Assembly (NCBI GenBank): GCA_020634815.1
Contig: JACKBA010000032.1
Coordinates: forward strand, 1 to 64,000
Reading direction: 5' to 3'
DNA length: 64,000 bases
DNA from: Caldilineaceae bacterium
Lineage (GTDB): Bacteria > Chloroflexota > Anaerolineae > Caldilineales > Caldilineaceae
Shown: positions 1-11,914 of the stretch, piece by piece
Layout of the letters: each line of letters opens with the position of its first letter
How positions within the stretch are numbered: the first letter of the stretch is position 1
Program-made: the position numbers and the translations under genes
Notes under the pieces: model-generated
What the model was told of the DNA's origin: nothing
The model's database searches: none
The model's input: the letters and a program-made list of their open reading frames with translations, nothing else

Positions 1-2496
<2,496 letters not shown>

Positions 2497-2545
2497 CGGG
2501 CAAGCTGAGCCTTTCAGCCGATGGGCTGCTTCGACTTGGGGCACA

Positions 2546-5500
2546 TCACCCGGCGGGTGACGGCGCCAGGAAGGTGCGTAGGGCGTGCAGCAGCGCGCGA
2601 TGCGCCACCGGTTTGGCCAGCACGGCCGCAATGCCACGCTCGGCCGCAAGCGCCGGCGTCAGGCGTTCGCTGAAGCCCGTCAGAACGATGGCAGGCACGG
2701 CGTACCCTGCCCGGCGGAGCGCGGCGACCAGTTCGTCGCCGGTCATGACCGGCATCACCTGGTCGGTGACAACCACGGCAAAGTGGCTGGGGTCGGCCTG
2801 ATACGCGGCAAGGGCGGATGTCCCGTCCGCAAACGCGCTGACGCGGTAGCCATGCTCGAGCAACACCTGGCGCACGGCCTCCAGCGTGCCGGCATCGTCA
2901 TCCACGAGCAGGATGTGCTCGCCCTGACCGCGCTCGTCCGTCGCCGAACCCGCCACCCCCGTCTGCGGTGTGCCGGCCACGGCCGGCAGATCCATGACAA
3001 AGCTCGTCCCGCGGCCGGGTGTGCTCTCGAAGTCGATCCGCCCGCCCAGCTTGCGCACGATGCCGTAGACGACCGGCAGCCCCAGGCCCGTGCCCTTGCC
3101 CGCCCCCTTGGTCGTGAAGAATGGTTCGAAGAGATGCTCACGGGCCTCCGGATCGATGCCGTCCCCGCTGTCCTGTACGGTCAGGCGCACCCACTCTGGG
3201 GGCGACGCGCTGTCGGTGGCCGCGACTGGCGGCGCGAGCGCGGCCCCGGGCACCCGCTCGACGCGCACAATGATGCGCCCCGGCGCCTCACCGATGGCCT
3301 GGTAGGCGTTGGTGCAGAGGTTCATAATGACCTGCACGATCTCGTGGCTGTCGGCGAGGACGTAGGCGTCCGGCAGATCGCACTGGCGCAGCAACTCGAT
3401 GGTCGACGGCAGCGTTGGGCGCAACAGATCGAGCACCTCGTCGACGCAGGCGCACACATCCGCCGCGCCCACCGCCGCCTGGCGTGTCCGGCTAAAGGCA
3501 AGGATCTGACGCACGAGTTCGGTGGCGCGTTCGGCTGCCTTGCGGATCTGACCCAGGTAACGCTGCTCGCGGCTGCCCGCCTCGGCCCGGCCCAGCATGA
3601 GTTCGGTGTAGCTGACGATGGGCGTGAGCAGGTTGTTGAAGTCGTGGGCGATCCCGCCGGCCAGCACGCCGAGCGCCTCCATCTTCTGCGCCTGGCGCAA
3701 CTGCTCCTCCAGCCGCCGGGCCTCGGTGACATCGGTGGCAACGATCAGAAGGGCGTCGCGATCTTCGTACTCGATGCGCTTGCTGGCAATCCAGAGAGTC
3801 AGCTTTTGCCCAGCCGGCACGCTGACCGAGACCTCGTACGTCTCGTCTTCTGCCGCGTCGTCTTCTGCGTTCAGGACGGACGAGCCAACGTTCTGCGAAT
3901 GCGGCGCAACAAACGGAACGTAATCAAACGCGGGCGAAAGCACCTCCTCGACAGTTCGTCCAAGCATGGCGGCGCCGCGCTCATTGACGTAGCGCACGCC
4001 CGTCTCATCCAGAATGACGATCAGCCCCGGCAGTTGCTCGGCGAGGTCGCGGAACTTCCGCTCGGAGGCCGCCAGCGCGCGCTCGGCATGGACGCGCGCC
4101 GTGACGTCGCGCGCCTGCACAACGACCGCAGCCCGATCCTGCCACTGCATCGTGTGCGATGAAATCTCGACCAGAATGATTTCTCCGCTCTTTTTGCGGT
4201 GCCGCCACGGCCCGGAAGTTTCGAACGAGATGCGTTGTTGGTGCAGATTCTCTTCCAGACGGGCAAGTTCCTCGGTCGGACGGATGTCGTGCAGCCGCAT
4301 GCGCAGGAATTCGGCGCGCGTGTAGCCGTACTGAGCCTCGGCTGCTTCGTTGACGTCGAGGAACCGATAGCTCTCCAGGTCGTAGACCCACATGGGCACC
4401 GGGTTGGCGGCATAGAGCATACGGTACTGCGCTTCGCGTTCGCCCAGGGCCTCCAGTGCCGCCTCGCGCGCCTGCTGCTCGCGATCGCGCTGAAGGCGCG
4501 CCGCCAGCACTGGGCTGATCTGGGCCGCAATTACATCCATGAGTTCGATCTGCTCACCCTCGTAGTCGCCGTCCCGGTTTGCAACCGCAAGGATGCCGAT
4601 CGTCTCGGCGCCTTGCATCAAGGGCACGACAAGCGAACGTTCAAATACCATCCCGCCGACAGGCAGCTTGATGCAACGATCGTTGAAGACAGTACCGCGT
4701 GCCTCGCCCGTCTCACCAAGCAGTCTCCTCCAGCCGCCGGACAGGCGAAGAGTCTGGCCGGCTCCCACCTCGACCTCGTGTCTGGCACAGGTCAATGCCG
4801 GGCAGACAAGATCGCCGCCGGATACAACATAGCCGAAGACGCCGCAGCGGCTGGCCGTCGCTTCCACGAGAAGTGCCAAGACCCGCGAGTACATCCCGTC
4901 GTCATTCTCGATCTGAAAGACGGTCAGGATGCGGTTCAGCAGCCCGCGCTGCCATTCGCTGCGCTTGCGGTCGGCCAGTTCCTGCTCGATTTGCCCGTAG
5001 AGCATGGCGTTTTGCAGGGCAAGCGCAAACTGATTGGCAATCCCTGTCAGGAGCGGAATGTCGACGGTTGAGTAGAGACCCGGCTCATAGCTCTGCATCT
5101 GCATGGTGCCGACGACCTGATCGCCAACCACCATCGGCACGGTCAAGATGGAGCGCGTGCGCCGCGGGTCGCGTGTCTTCACGTTGAGGTAGGTCTTGAC
5201 TCGCGCCCGGTCGACCTCCATGTCGTCGACGATGTCGGGCAGTTGCGTCGTGATGGCGCGGCTCTGCGGGCCGGTGCCCGGCTCCAGCGGAATGGAGGGC
5301 AACTGGCTGACGTCGACGAACTCGCCATCGGCGACAATAAAGAGCGCCCTGATCTGCTGGTTTGCGGCATCATAGGTGGAGATGCCCAGGTTGGTGAAGC
5401 CGACGATTTTCTCGATCTCGCGGTGCGCGATACGACACAACTCGGTGAGATCGAGCGTACTCCCCAGCAGCCGCCCCAATTGGTTGACGGCCATCTGTTG

Positions 5501-5617
5501 CTTGAGCAACTGTTCGATCCGCTGGTTGGCATCGTCCTCTACGTCACAAGCGGACGACGACTCTTCCGGCACCTGGCGTGCAGACGAATCTTCCGCTGCA
5601 CCGTAAGAATTTCTCAT
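2546..5617 (-). CDS. Hybrid sensor histidine kinase (GAF-GAF-PAS-PAS-HisKA-HATPase-REC)
   Basis: Soluble-looking hybrid kinase of 1023 aa without a clear membrane segment. Domains in order: GAF (~45-205), GAF (~235-375), PAS (~395-515), PAS (~520-640), HisKA with AHDFNNLLTPIV around His658, HATPase (~770-890, with the G1/G2-type glycine boxes GDGID and GKGTGLGLP) and a C-terminal receiver with VVTDQVMP, phospho-acceptor Asp952. The AHDFNN H-box is typical of NtrB/HPK4-like hybrid kinases with an attached receiver. It is upstream of and co-oriented with another multi-PAS kinase, so phosphorelay between them or towards an unlinked regulator is possible (inference). The start lies about 80 nt after an extended -10 element on the same strand. 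Confidence 0.93.
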   Translation of the reverse strand: MRNSYGAAEDSSARQVPEESSSACDVEDDANQRIEQLLKQQMAVNQLGRLLGSTLDLTELCRIAHREIEKIVGFTNLGISTYDAANQQIRALFIVADGEFVDVSQLPSIPLEPGTGPQSRAITTQLPDIVDDMEVDRARVKTYLNVKTRDPRRTRSILTVPMVVGDQVVGTMQMQSYEPGLYSTVDIPLLTGIANQFALALQNAMLYGQIEQELADRKRSEWQRGLLNRILTVFQIENDDGMYSRVLALLVEATASRCGVFGYVVSGGDLVCPALTCARHEVEVGAGQTLRLSGGWRRLLGETGEARGTVFNDRCIKLPVGGMVFERSLVVPLMQGAETIGILAVANRDGDYEGEQIELMDVIAAQISPVLAARLQRDREQQAREAALEALGEREAQYRMLYAANPVPMWVYDLESYRFLDVNEAAEAQYGYTRAEFLRMRLHDIRPTEELARLEENLHQQRISFETSGPWRHRKKSGEIILVEISSHTMQWQDRAAVVVQARDVTARVHAERALAASERKFRDLAEQLPGLIVILDETGVRYVNERGAAMLGRTVEEVLSPAFDYVPFVAPHSQNVGSSVLNAEDDAAEDETYEVSVSVPAGQKLTLWIASKRIEYEDRDALLIVATDVTEARRLEEQLRQAQKMEALGVLAGGIAHDFNNLLTPIVSYTELMLGRAEAGSREQRYLGQIRKAAERATELVRQILAFSRTRQAAVGAADVCACVDEVLDLLRPTLPSTIELLRQCDLPDAYVLADSHEIVQVIMNLCTNAYQAIGEAPGRIIVRVERVPGAALAPPVAATDSASPPEWVRLTVQDSGDGIDPEAREHLFEPFFTTKGAGKGTGLGLPVVYGIVRKLGGRIDFESTPGRGTSFVMDLPAVAGTPQTGVAGSATDERGQGEHILLVDDDAGTLEAVRQVLLEHGYRVSAFADGTSALAAYQADPSHFAVVVTDQVMPVMTGDELVAALRRAGYAVPAIVLTGFSERLTPALAAERGIAAVLAKPVAHRALLHALRTFLAPSPAG

Positions 5618-5703
5618 ATGACCGCCATCTACGGGGACATTCGGAAATCAACGACGCGGTGGTTTCGAGCAACGCTCAGCGGAGTGGAAACGACGATAGG
5701 AGT

Positions 5704-5712
5704 ATTATACCA
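5704..5712 (-). promoter_or_regulatory. Extended -10 promoter for the kinase pair
   Basis: Read on the minus strand the sequence is TGGTATAAT, a perfect -10 hexamer with an upstream TG dinucleotide. No good -35 is seen. The predicted start of transcription is about 80 nt before the hybrid kinase ATG. Confidence 0.5.
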
Positions 5713-5734
5713 TGCACGCATCGCACGCATCTCG

Positions 5735-8350
5735 TCAGAGCGCGACCATTCCGTCGGGCGCCAGCGGCATGGCGCGCAGGCGGCGCCCCGTGGCATGGAA
5801 GACGGCGTTGGCGATCGCCGGCGCAATGGCCAGGATCGGCGTCTCGCCGGCGCCCACCGACGGCAGGTCGCGACGGTCGAGCAGGACCGTCTCGATACGC
5901 GGCAAGTCCAGGAAGCGCGGCACGCGGTAGCCGTCGAAGCCGGGGTTGAGGATGCGCCCGTTGGCGAATCGCACGCTTTCGTAGAGCGCGCCGCCCAGCC
6001 CCTGGATGATGGCGCCCTCCACCTGGGCGCGCACGTTGTCCGGGTTGATGATGGCGCCGCACTCGAAGGCCTCTACCACGTGCAGCACGGTCAGTACGCC
6101 GCTCGCCGGGTCGACGGCAACCTCCACGCACGCCGCCACATACGATCCCTTGTCCGAGCCGCCGGCAATGCCGAAGCCGTGGTTCGCCGCCGCGCTGCGG
6201 CTGTCCCAGCCAAAGTGCAGCGCCGCCGCCTCGAAGACGGCGCGCAGGCGCGGGTCATCGATGTGGCGCAGGCGGAAGGCCAGCGGATCCTCGCCCAGCC
6301 GATACGCCCAGCCGTCAATGTGCGACTCACGTGCGAAGTGGTTGGCGGTGGTCGCCAGCGCGCGATACGCGCCCTGGCGCAGCGGCGGGTCGGCGGGCAG
6401 GAAGGTGATGCGCTGGTTGGGGATCGCGTAGCGCGACTCGATACCGGCCGCACCGGAGTTGTAATTCGTCATCTCCAGCACGGTGAGATAGCCTGCCTCG
6501 TCCACGGCGCTGGCCAGCTCGATGAGCCCCGCCGGCCGGAAGTACGCCCAGGTGAACTCCTCCTGCCGCGTCCAGACGATCTTCACGGGCCGGCCCACCG
6601 CCCTTGCCAGTCGCGCCGCCTCGATGGCCGCATCGCCGGCGTGCTTGCCGCCATAGCCGGCGCCCGTCTCCGGGACGATCACGCGCACGTTGGCCAGGTC
6701 GATGCCGAAGAACGCGGCCAGCTCGGCCTGCACGCCGAACGGACGTTGCGAACCGGTCCACACGGTGAGGCGATCGTCCTGCCACACGGCCAGCGCGGCC
6801 CGCGGCTCCAGCGGCGCGTGGGCGATATAGTCAACCGTGTACGCTTCGGCCATCTGCTGTGCTGAGCCGGCCATCGCCCTCTCCGGCTCGCCCGTCACGG
6901 TGAAGAGGGGGCCGCGCCAGCCGTCGGCCGGCACGGCTTCCGGGTCGCGCTGACTTTCGCGCTCCAGCGCCGTCGCCTTGAGGTAGTCAAAGAGTTCGGG
7001 CGACGAGACCTGCAACGCCGTCTGCCAGCGCGCCCGCAAGGCATCGATCGCCCGCGTCGCCGCCAGCTCATCCGGCGCGACGACGCCCACGAAGTCGCCG
7101 TCACGCACGACGGTGACGCCCGGCAGGTGCCCGGCCGCGTCTGTGTCGAGCGCTTCAAGCGTCGCCCGGAATGCGGGCGGGCGCAGCACCTTGCCGGCCA
7201 GCATCCCCGGCAGCACCATGTCGGCGGCGAAGCGGTGGCTGCCGGTGACAATGGCCGCGCCGTTCGGCTTGCGCATGGGCCGGCCGGCGACCGTCCACTC
7301 GGCCGGCGGCGTCACCGGCTGGTCGGGATCGGCGATGCGCGTGATCTGGCGGTCGCGGGCCAGCTCGCCGAAGGTGGCGCGCCGTGCGGTGGCGGCATGC
7401 ACGACCGCGCCGTCGAGAACGCTCAACTCTGCCGGCGGGGCTCCCCATGTCGCTGCGGCCAGGTCGACGAGCAGGCCGCGCATGGCTGCCCCGGCGCGCA
7501 GCACCTGCGGCCCGGTGATGGGCGTGGTGCGGCTACCGAAGGTGCCGACGTCGTAGGGGTCGCGGCCGGTGTCGGCGGCAATCACCTCGACCTGTTCGGG
7601 CGCCACGCGCAGTTCCTCCGCCACCAGTTGCGCCACCGATGCGCGCATATTCTGCCCGACCTCCGCCTTGCCTACGAAGACACGGATGGTCCCGTCTTCA
7701 GCGATCTGGACCAGCGGGCCGATCTGGGTCAGCGTGCGGCGGTCAGGCGGCGGGGCGTCGTCGCCAAAGGCTGCGGCCGCGACGTCGGGATCGGGGTAGG
7801 CGACGACGAGGCCGTCCTCGAAGCGATCGGGCGCCAGCGGTGCGGCCGGCTCGGCAGGAGTGGCCGCGTAGTCGGGCCAGGCGCCGGCGCGCAGCCAGGC
7901 CGCCGCCTGCCGCACCGCCGCCACGATGCGCGGATGCGCGCCGCAGCGGCAGATGTTGTCTTGCAGCGCGTGCATGATCTCGGCCCCGCTGGGGTCCGGG
8001 TCCGCCGCCAGCAGCGCCGTCGCCGTCATGATCATGCCGGGCGTGCAGTAGCCACACTGGAGGGCGCTCGCCTCCACGAAAGCCGCCTGTACGGCATCCA
8101 GGCGGCCGGCCGCAGCCAGCCCTTCCACGGTGGTGATGCGCGTGCCCGCCACATCGACGGCGGCCACGCTGCATGCCTGCACCGGGTTACCGTCGACGAG
8201 CACCGTGCACGCGCCGCACTTGCCGTCGCCGCAGCCATACTTCGTGCCGGTGAGCGCGAGATCCTCGCGCAGCACGCTCAGCAGCGAGCGCCCGGCGTCG
8301 ATCTCCACGTCATGGTCATGCTGGTTGATGGACAGGCTGATGCGCGTCAT
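5735..8350 (-). CDS. Xanthine dehydrogenase/isoquinoline 1-oxidoreductase-type molybdenum hydroxylase, Fe-S and Mo subunits fused
   Basis: Molybdenum hydroxylase of 871 aa. Residues 1-~150 are a [2Fe-2S] small subunit with both clusters: C40, C45, C48, C60 (plant-ferredoxin type) and C99, C102, C134, C136. The rest is a molybdopterin-binding large subunit with a glycine-rich GAGYGGKHAG segment and a C-terminal VGAGETPIL, the family's catalytic Glu loop. IorA and IorB are normally separate polypeptides; here they are joined. No FAD subunit (CoxM type) and no XdhC/CoxF maturation gene is next to it, so the electron acceptor is unclear. The ATG at 8348-8350 is chosen because the Fe-S domain begins there, with GGAG upstream and a good promoter before it; an in-frame extension upstream looks non-coding. 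Substrate unknown (N-heterocycle or aldehyde is inference). Confidence 0.9.
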   Translation of the reverse strand: MTRISLSINQHDHDVEIDAGRSLLSVLREDLALTGTKYGCGDGKCGACTVLVDGNPVQACSVAAVDVAGTRITTVEGLAAAGRLDAVQAAFVEASALQCGYCTPGMIMTATALLAADPDPSGAEIMHALQDNICRCGAHPRIVAAVRQAAAWLRAGAWPDYAATPAEPAAPLAPDRFEDGLVVAYPDPDVAAAAFGDDAPPPDRRTLTQIGPLVQIAEDGTIRVFVGKAEVGQNMRASVAQLVAEELRVAPEQVEVIAADTGRDPYDVGTFGSRTTPITGPQVLRAGAAMRGLLVDLAAATWGAPPAELSVLDGAVVHAATARRATFGELARDRQITRIADPDQPVTPPAEWTVAGRPMRKPNGAAIVTGSHRFAADMVLPGMLAGKVLRPPAFRATLEALDTDAAGHLPGVTVVRDGDFVGVVAPDELAATRAIDALRARWQTALQVSSPELFDYLKATALERESQRDPEAVPADGWRGPLFTVTGEPERAMAGSAQQMAEAYTVDYIAHAPLEPRAALAVWQDDRLTVWTGSQRPFGVQAELAAFFGIDLANVRVIVPETGAGYGGKHAGDAAIEAARLARAVGRPVKIVWTRQEEFTWAYFRPAGLIELASAVDEAGYLTVLEMTNYNSGAAGIESRYAIPNQRITFLPADPPLRQGAYRALATTANHFARESHIDGWAYRLGEDPLAFRLRHIDDPRLRAVFEAAALHFGWDSRSAAANHGFGIAGGSDKGSYVAACVEVAVDPASGVLTVLHVVEAFECGAIINPDNVRAQVEGAIIQGLGGALYESVRFANGRILNPGFDGYRVPRFLDLPRIETVLLDRRDLPSVGAGETPILAIAPAIANAVFHATGRRLRAMPLAPDGMVAL

Positions 8351-8396
8351 GGGAGATACTCCGTGAAACTGTGTGCGGTTGATTGGACTTACCACA

Positions 8397-8425
8397 ACCA
8401 TAGACGGCAATGCGGCCGCTGTCAA
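8397..8425 (-). promoter_or_regulatory. Sigma-70-like promoter of the molybdenum hydroxylase
   Basis: On the minus strand TTGACA is followed after 17 bp by TATGGT (6/6 and 4/6 matches). It lies 47 nt before the hydroxylase ATG. It falls inside the possible longer N-terminal extension of that gene, which supports the shorter start. Confidence 0.55.
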
Positions 8426-8508
8426 TCTTGCACCAGACGCCGCCCCTCTGGCCGCTCTGACGGCCATCATCTGGGGCAGGCACAGCCGAGTGACGGCACG
8501 CCTAACAA

Positions 8509-8547
8509 AGCGCCGCCTGGACATCGTAAGAATGTCCAGGCGGCGCT
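8509..8547 (-). terminator. Intrinsic terminator downstream of the RDD-HhH gene
   Basis: Perfect 16-bp inverted repeat (8509-8524 against 8532-8547) with a 7-nt loop. On the minus strand it is followed by TTTGTTAG. It lies about 33 nt after the stop of the minus-strand RDD gene and separates it from the hydroxylase promoter. Confidence 0.8.
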
Positions 8548-8580
8548 CCCGTTTCCACCGTGTTGCGCTGAATCAACTTG

Positions 8581-10626
8581 TCAGGGCTTTTCAGTCAAGG
8601 CGCGGGCCTGCGCGATCCAACTTTGATAGTCGGGCTGGAGCGGCTTCTGCGCCTTGACAATCGCCGCCAGTTGCTCGGGCGAGGTGCCGGCCAGCGCGCG
8701 ATAGGTGCGGATCCCTGCCGTGTAGAGACGCTGCTCGAAGACCTTGCCGATGCCGTCGATGGGCTCGAAGTCGTCCGGTGGCTGACCGTCCCAAATCTGA
8801 CCCACCGAGCCGCTCTCGTCGGCCAGCCGCCGTGCATCGGTGCGGATCTCGGGCAGGTCGACCTGGGTGGCCTGCAACTCCGTGACTTCGAGCGTCGTGC
8901 GCAGGTCGTCGTCGGCCAGGCAGGCAACCTCCCAGAAGGCGCCGATACCCGCCCGGTAGAGCCGTTGCTCGTAGGTGGTGCCGATGCCCTTGATGTCGGC
9001 AAGATCCTGGGGCGTATCCACAAAGCGCGGCAGGACGCCGGCGGCGACGGCGGCATTGGCCGCAGCCAGCTTGGCAGGCGGCAGCGCCGAGAGCCGTCGC
9101 TCCAGGTCGGCGATGGCCGGCGTGCGCACCTGCGCGGCGACACCCGCGTCATAGAGATTGCGCAACTTCGCCGTTTCGGCGCTTTGCGCGTCATAGGCGG
9201 TGCGCAGACCGGCAAGCTGGCTGTCGGCGTCGCGGAAACGCGTCTCGAGAGCCGCCAGTTCGCCGCCCCTCGTCTGCAATTGTTCCTGAAGCGTCGCCTG
9301 CTCCGCCTGAAGTTGCTTGATCTCGCGGAGCAGGTCGGCGGTCGATGCACCGTTCGCGGCCGCAGGCTCGGGCGCAGCCGGGACATCAGGTTCCTCGGGC
9401 ACGCGAATCGGTTGCGCATTGAACGCCGACGATCCACTTGCCGGTGCTGGCGTTGCAGGGACCGGCGCCGGTCCGCTACCCCCCGCCGGTGCGGATGGTG
9501 CGGCAGCGGGCGATGCGGGCGCCGATGCAGCAGGCGGCGCGATGACAGCCGGCGCCGCAGTCTGTGTGGACACCGGCGGCAACGTGGCTGCCGGTGCGCT
9601 CTGCACCAAGACGGCCGTGGCACGCGCCGGCGCGGCGGGAGCGGACGCCTGGGCGCCCAGGTCGTACCGGCGCACGACCGCCGCCGTGCGCTGCGACACC
9701 AGCTTGACCAGCGCGTCGATGTCATCATCACGGGCGATGATCGCCAGCGCAAAGTGGTCATTGGGAATGCCGGCCCGGATCTGCTCGATGCGATCGCGGG
9801 AAAAGCCGGCATCGTCGACCAGTCGCTGCGTATTGGCGGCATCGGCAGCCAGCTCGATATCGTCGACCCGGCTCATCTGTCCCGTAGCATCCTTGGCGTA
9901 TTCGAGCATGCCGAGAATGTTGTATAGCCCGTTCTGCCGGCCATTCTGCACGATGCGTAGCAAGGCACGCAGGTTGTCATAGCCGGGCACGGACAGGGTC
10001 ACGAGATCATTTTTATGGGTGGAGAGAGCGTCGAGCATCGCCTGCCGGTCTACTGCCTTTTGGCGCCGGCCAAAGAAGCGCTGAATGCGGCTGAGCATCA
10101 GCGCGTTCTGCTGTGCGCGCCAGGAATAGATGACACAGGTACCGGCCAGATGATCGTGCAGGGCGCGGCGCTGTGAATCAAAGACGACCCAGATGAAGCC
10201 GATGCCCAGCGTCGCCAGCGAGACGAAATAGCCGGCATAGCGGAGGAATGCCTTGATATAGCTCATCTGTTTGCCATCGACGCGGACGATGCGCACGCCC
10301 ATGACATACTTGCCGATCGTCTGTCCGCCCGCTGTCGACAGAAAGATAAAGTAGATGGGACCGGTCAACACGGCGACGGCAACGACGATCCAGTCATAAA
10401 TCTGACAGAGCATCGACCGTAGAAAGTCCCAGTTGGCGCCCACCGTCACACCGGCCGTACACGACTGTTTGTTGATCCCCAGAAAGAAGTCTAGCGGAAG
10501 GCTGATCGACGCGTTGATGACGAGCGCCGCCACGATGACGATCAGGATGTCGATGATCAGGGCAACGCCGCGCGTGACAATCCCGGCATATTGGCCCATC
10601 AGACCGCGGTGGCTATCCGTTCCCAT
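8581..10626 (-). CDS. RDD-family membrane protein with C-terminal helix-hairpin-helix repeats
   Basis: 681 aa. The N-terminal ~180 residues form an RDD domain: several membrane segments, the TAGGQTIGKYVMGVRIV motif and a following FDSQRRALHDHLAGT. A cytoplasmic middle region (~190-330) is unrecognised. It is followed by a long Ala/Pro-rich linker (~330-440), a coiled coil (~450-530) and two helix-hairpin-helix-like modules with IKGIGTTYEQRLYRAGI and IDGIGKVFEQRLYTAGI, resembling DUF4332/LSU L17-L21-type HhH units. The start overlaps the upstream gene's end by 14 bp, which indicates translational coupling. RDD proteins are often transport- or quality-control-related, and HhH units usually bind DNA or protein. 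Joining a membrane RDD to two HhH units is unusual; function unknown. Confidence 0.85.
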   Translation of the reverse strand: MGTDSHRGLMGQYAGIVTRGVALIIDILIVIVAALVINASISLPLDFFLGINKQSCTAGVTVGANWDFLRSMLCQIYDWIVVAVAVLTGPIYFIFLSTAGGQTIGKYVMGVRIVRVDGKQMSYIKAFLRYAGYFVSLATLGIGFIWVVFDSQRRALHDHLAGTCVIYSWRAQQNALMLSRIQRFFGRRQKAVDRQAMLDALSTHKNDLVTLSVPGYDNLRALLRIVQNGRQNGLYNILGMLEYAKDATGQMSRVDDIELAADAANTQRLVDDAGFSRDRIEQIRAGIPNDHFALAIIARDDDIDALVKLVSQRTAAVVRRYDLGAQASAPAAPARATAVLVQSAPAATLPPVSTQTAAPAVIAPPAASAPASPAAAPSAPAGGSGPAPVPATPAPASGSSAFNAQPIRVPEEPDVPAAPEPAAANGASTADLLREIKQLQAEQATLQEQLQTRGGELAALETRFRDADSQLAGLRTAYDAQSAETAKLRNLYDAGVAAQVRTPAIADLERRLSALPPAKLAAANAAVAAGVLPRFVDTPQDLADIKGIGTTYEQRLYRAGIGAFWEVACLADDDLRTTLEVTELQATQVDLPEIRTDARRLADESGSVGQIWDGQPPDDFEPIDGIGKVFEQRLYTAGIRTYRALAGTSPEQLAAIVKAQKPLQPDYQSWIAQARALTEKP

Positions 10627-11464
10627 TTTCGCGCCCCTTCACAAAGTCTGAAGTGAGTTTGCCCGCTTCGGCGCGCCGCTGGATATCCGCATCGGGCGAC
10701 GGCAGGTCCTCGCGCGGCTTCATCCGGAAAATGCCGCGCACGATGGCATCCACGACGGAGTCGCCGGTGACCGTGCGCTCGCGTACCTCGTCGCGCATCT
10801 GCCCGGCCAGGCTGAGGCTCTGTCCCTGCACCAGGTTCTGCACCGAGGTCGGATGGGCGTTGAGGTAGTCGATGTAGGTGTCGCCTTGCGTGCGGATGAG
10901 CGGCTGTACCTGGTCCGGGTTCTGGTTGAGGTACTGGATGTATTGGCCGGCCTGGGCGCGGATCAGTGCCTGCACCTGCGGGTCGTTGACCAACTCGGGC
11001 AGAATGGCCTCCACCTGCCGGCGCACCAGTTGCTGCACGGCCGGGTTCTCGCCGAGCACCGGTAGAATGCGCGCGACCTGCGCATCGATGAGGCTGGTTA
11101 CTTCCGGGTTGTCGGCGAGATAGTCGAGCACGCTGCTGATGATGCCGTCGAGCGTATAGGCCACGGCGTTGTTGCCCAGAATCAGCCCGCTGCGCCCGCG
11201 CGCTTCCAGCGTGCCGGCCGCCTGCTCGACGCGATCGGTGACCGCGCTCACCGGCTTCTTCACGGCGGCCGTTACCCCCATTTCGTCGAGCGGCTTTACC
11301 AGCGGCTCGGCCACGCGGTCGACGGTCTCCCAGACGCGGCGGTTGGCGTCGGCGACTGCGGCAAGACCATCATCGACCAACTCGACCGCGGTCAATGCCG
11401 TCCCGATTGCCAGATTCGTGAGTCGTCCCAAAATGGAGCGGCGTCCGCCGGACGATTTGGCCAT
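10613..11464 (-). CDS. Tandem-repeat protein of unknown function, coupled to the RDD-HhH gene
   Basis: 283 aa and not recognised as a named family. The centre carries five consecutive ~21-22-residue repeats (about residues 125-235) with the pattern [N/D/H]P-x-V-x-x-L-[IV]-x-x-Q-x-x-x-[YI]-[IL], for example NPEVTSLIDAQVARILPVL and NPAVQQLVRRQVEAILPEL, predicted to be amphipathic helices. The ends are charged and there is no clear signal peptide. ATG at 11462-11464 is chosen because AAAAGGGGGAA lies just upstream and the promoter start site lies inside the longer reading frame. The end overlaps the RDD gene start. The pair may form a membrane-associated scaffold (inference). Confidence 0.75.
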   Translation of the reverse strand: MAKSSGGRRSILGRLTNLAIGTALTAVELVDDGLAAVADANRRVWETVDRVAEPLVKPLDEMGVTAAVKKPVSAVTDRVEQAAGTLEARGRSGLILGNNAVAYTLDGIISSVLDYLADNPEVTSLIDAQVARILPVLGENPAVQQLVRRQVEAILPELVNDPQVQALIRAQAGQYIQYLNQNPDQVQPLIRTQGDTYIDYLNAHPTSVQNLVQGQSLSLAGQMRDEVRERTVTGDSVVDAIVRGIFRMKPREDLPSPDADIQRRAEAGKLTSDFVKGRENGNG

Positions 11465-11501
11465 ATTTCCCCCTTTTGGCTTGCTGCCCTTTGACAACAA
11501 G

Positions 11502-11530
11502 ATTATACCCGCCAACCCGCAGCTTGTGAA
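11502..11530 (-). promoter_or_regulatory. Sigma-70-like promoter of the repeat-protein/RDD operon
   Basis: On the minus strand TTCACA, 17 bp, TATAAT (5/6 and 6/6). The predicted transcription start is about 30 nt before the ATG. Confidence 0.7.
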
Positions 11531-11563
11531 CCGGTGAATCGACGGGGCAGCAGTTGTGCCCGT

Positions 11564-11785
11564 CTAGCGGAAGAGACGGCCGATGACATTCAGCAGCACG
11601 GTGAGCAGAATACTAACCAGGATCATGGTGCCGATCGGCGCGTACAGGGTGAAATTGTCGCGTTTGACGACGATGTCGCCGGGCAGGTTACCAAACCAGG
11701 GCAGACGCGCGCCCAGCATCAGCAACGCGCCCACCAGCAGCAGTCCGGCGCCGGCCATGATCAGAAGTTTGCCCAGTTCGTTCAT
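11564..11785 (-). CDS. DUF2905 family small membrane protein
   Basis: 73 aa with two membrane helices (about residues 5-27 and 46-68) separated by the conserved RLPWFGNLPGDIVVKRDNFTLYAPIG loop, the hallmark of DUF2905. Length is normal for the family (about 70 aa) and the function is unknown. ATG at 11783-11785 gives the family-typical MNELGKLL start; another ATG lies three codons upstream. TACAAT on the same strand at 11793-11798 could be a -10, which would make the message almost leaderless. It diverges from the trp locus promoter. Confidence 0.85.
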   Translation of the reverse strand: MNELGKLLIMAGAGLLLVGALLMLGARLPWFGNLPGDIVVKRDNFTLYAPIGTMILVSILLTVLLNVIGRLFR

Positions 11786-11828
11786 TGCCGCCATTGTAGC
11801 ACAGTGCGAAATTCGCCGCGCCATATGC

Positions 11829-11857
11829 TTGACAATCGGATCGCCACTCGCTATACT
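11829..11857 (+). promoter_or_regulatory. Strong sigma-70 promoter of the trp locus
   Basis: TTGACA (11829-11834), 17 bp, TATACT (11852-11857). The predicted start is near 11864, about 50 nt before T-box stem I. Confidence 0.85.
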
Positions 11858-11914
11858 TTCCCACAATCGAACATCAAGTAACGACGTTGAACCGGACGAG
11901 TAACGGTCGAAGCG

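Noticed and set aside
5243..6865. A 540-codon plus-strand open frame
   Set aside because: Antisense shadow crossing two real minus-strand genes and the promoter between them.
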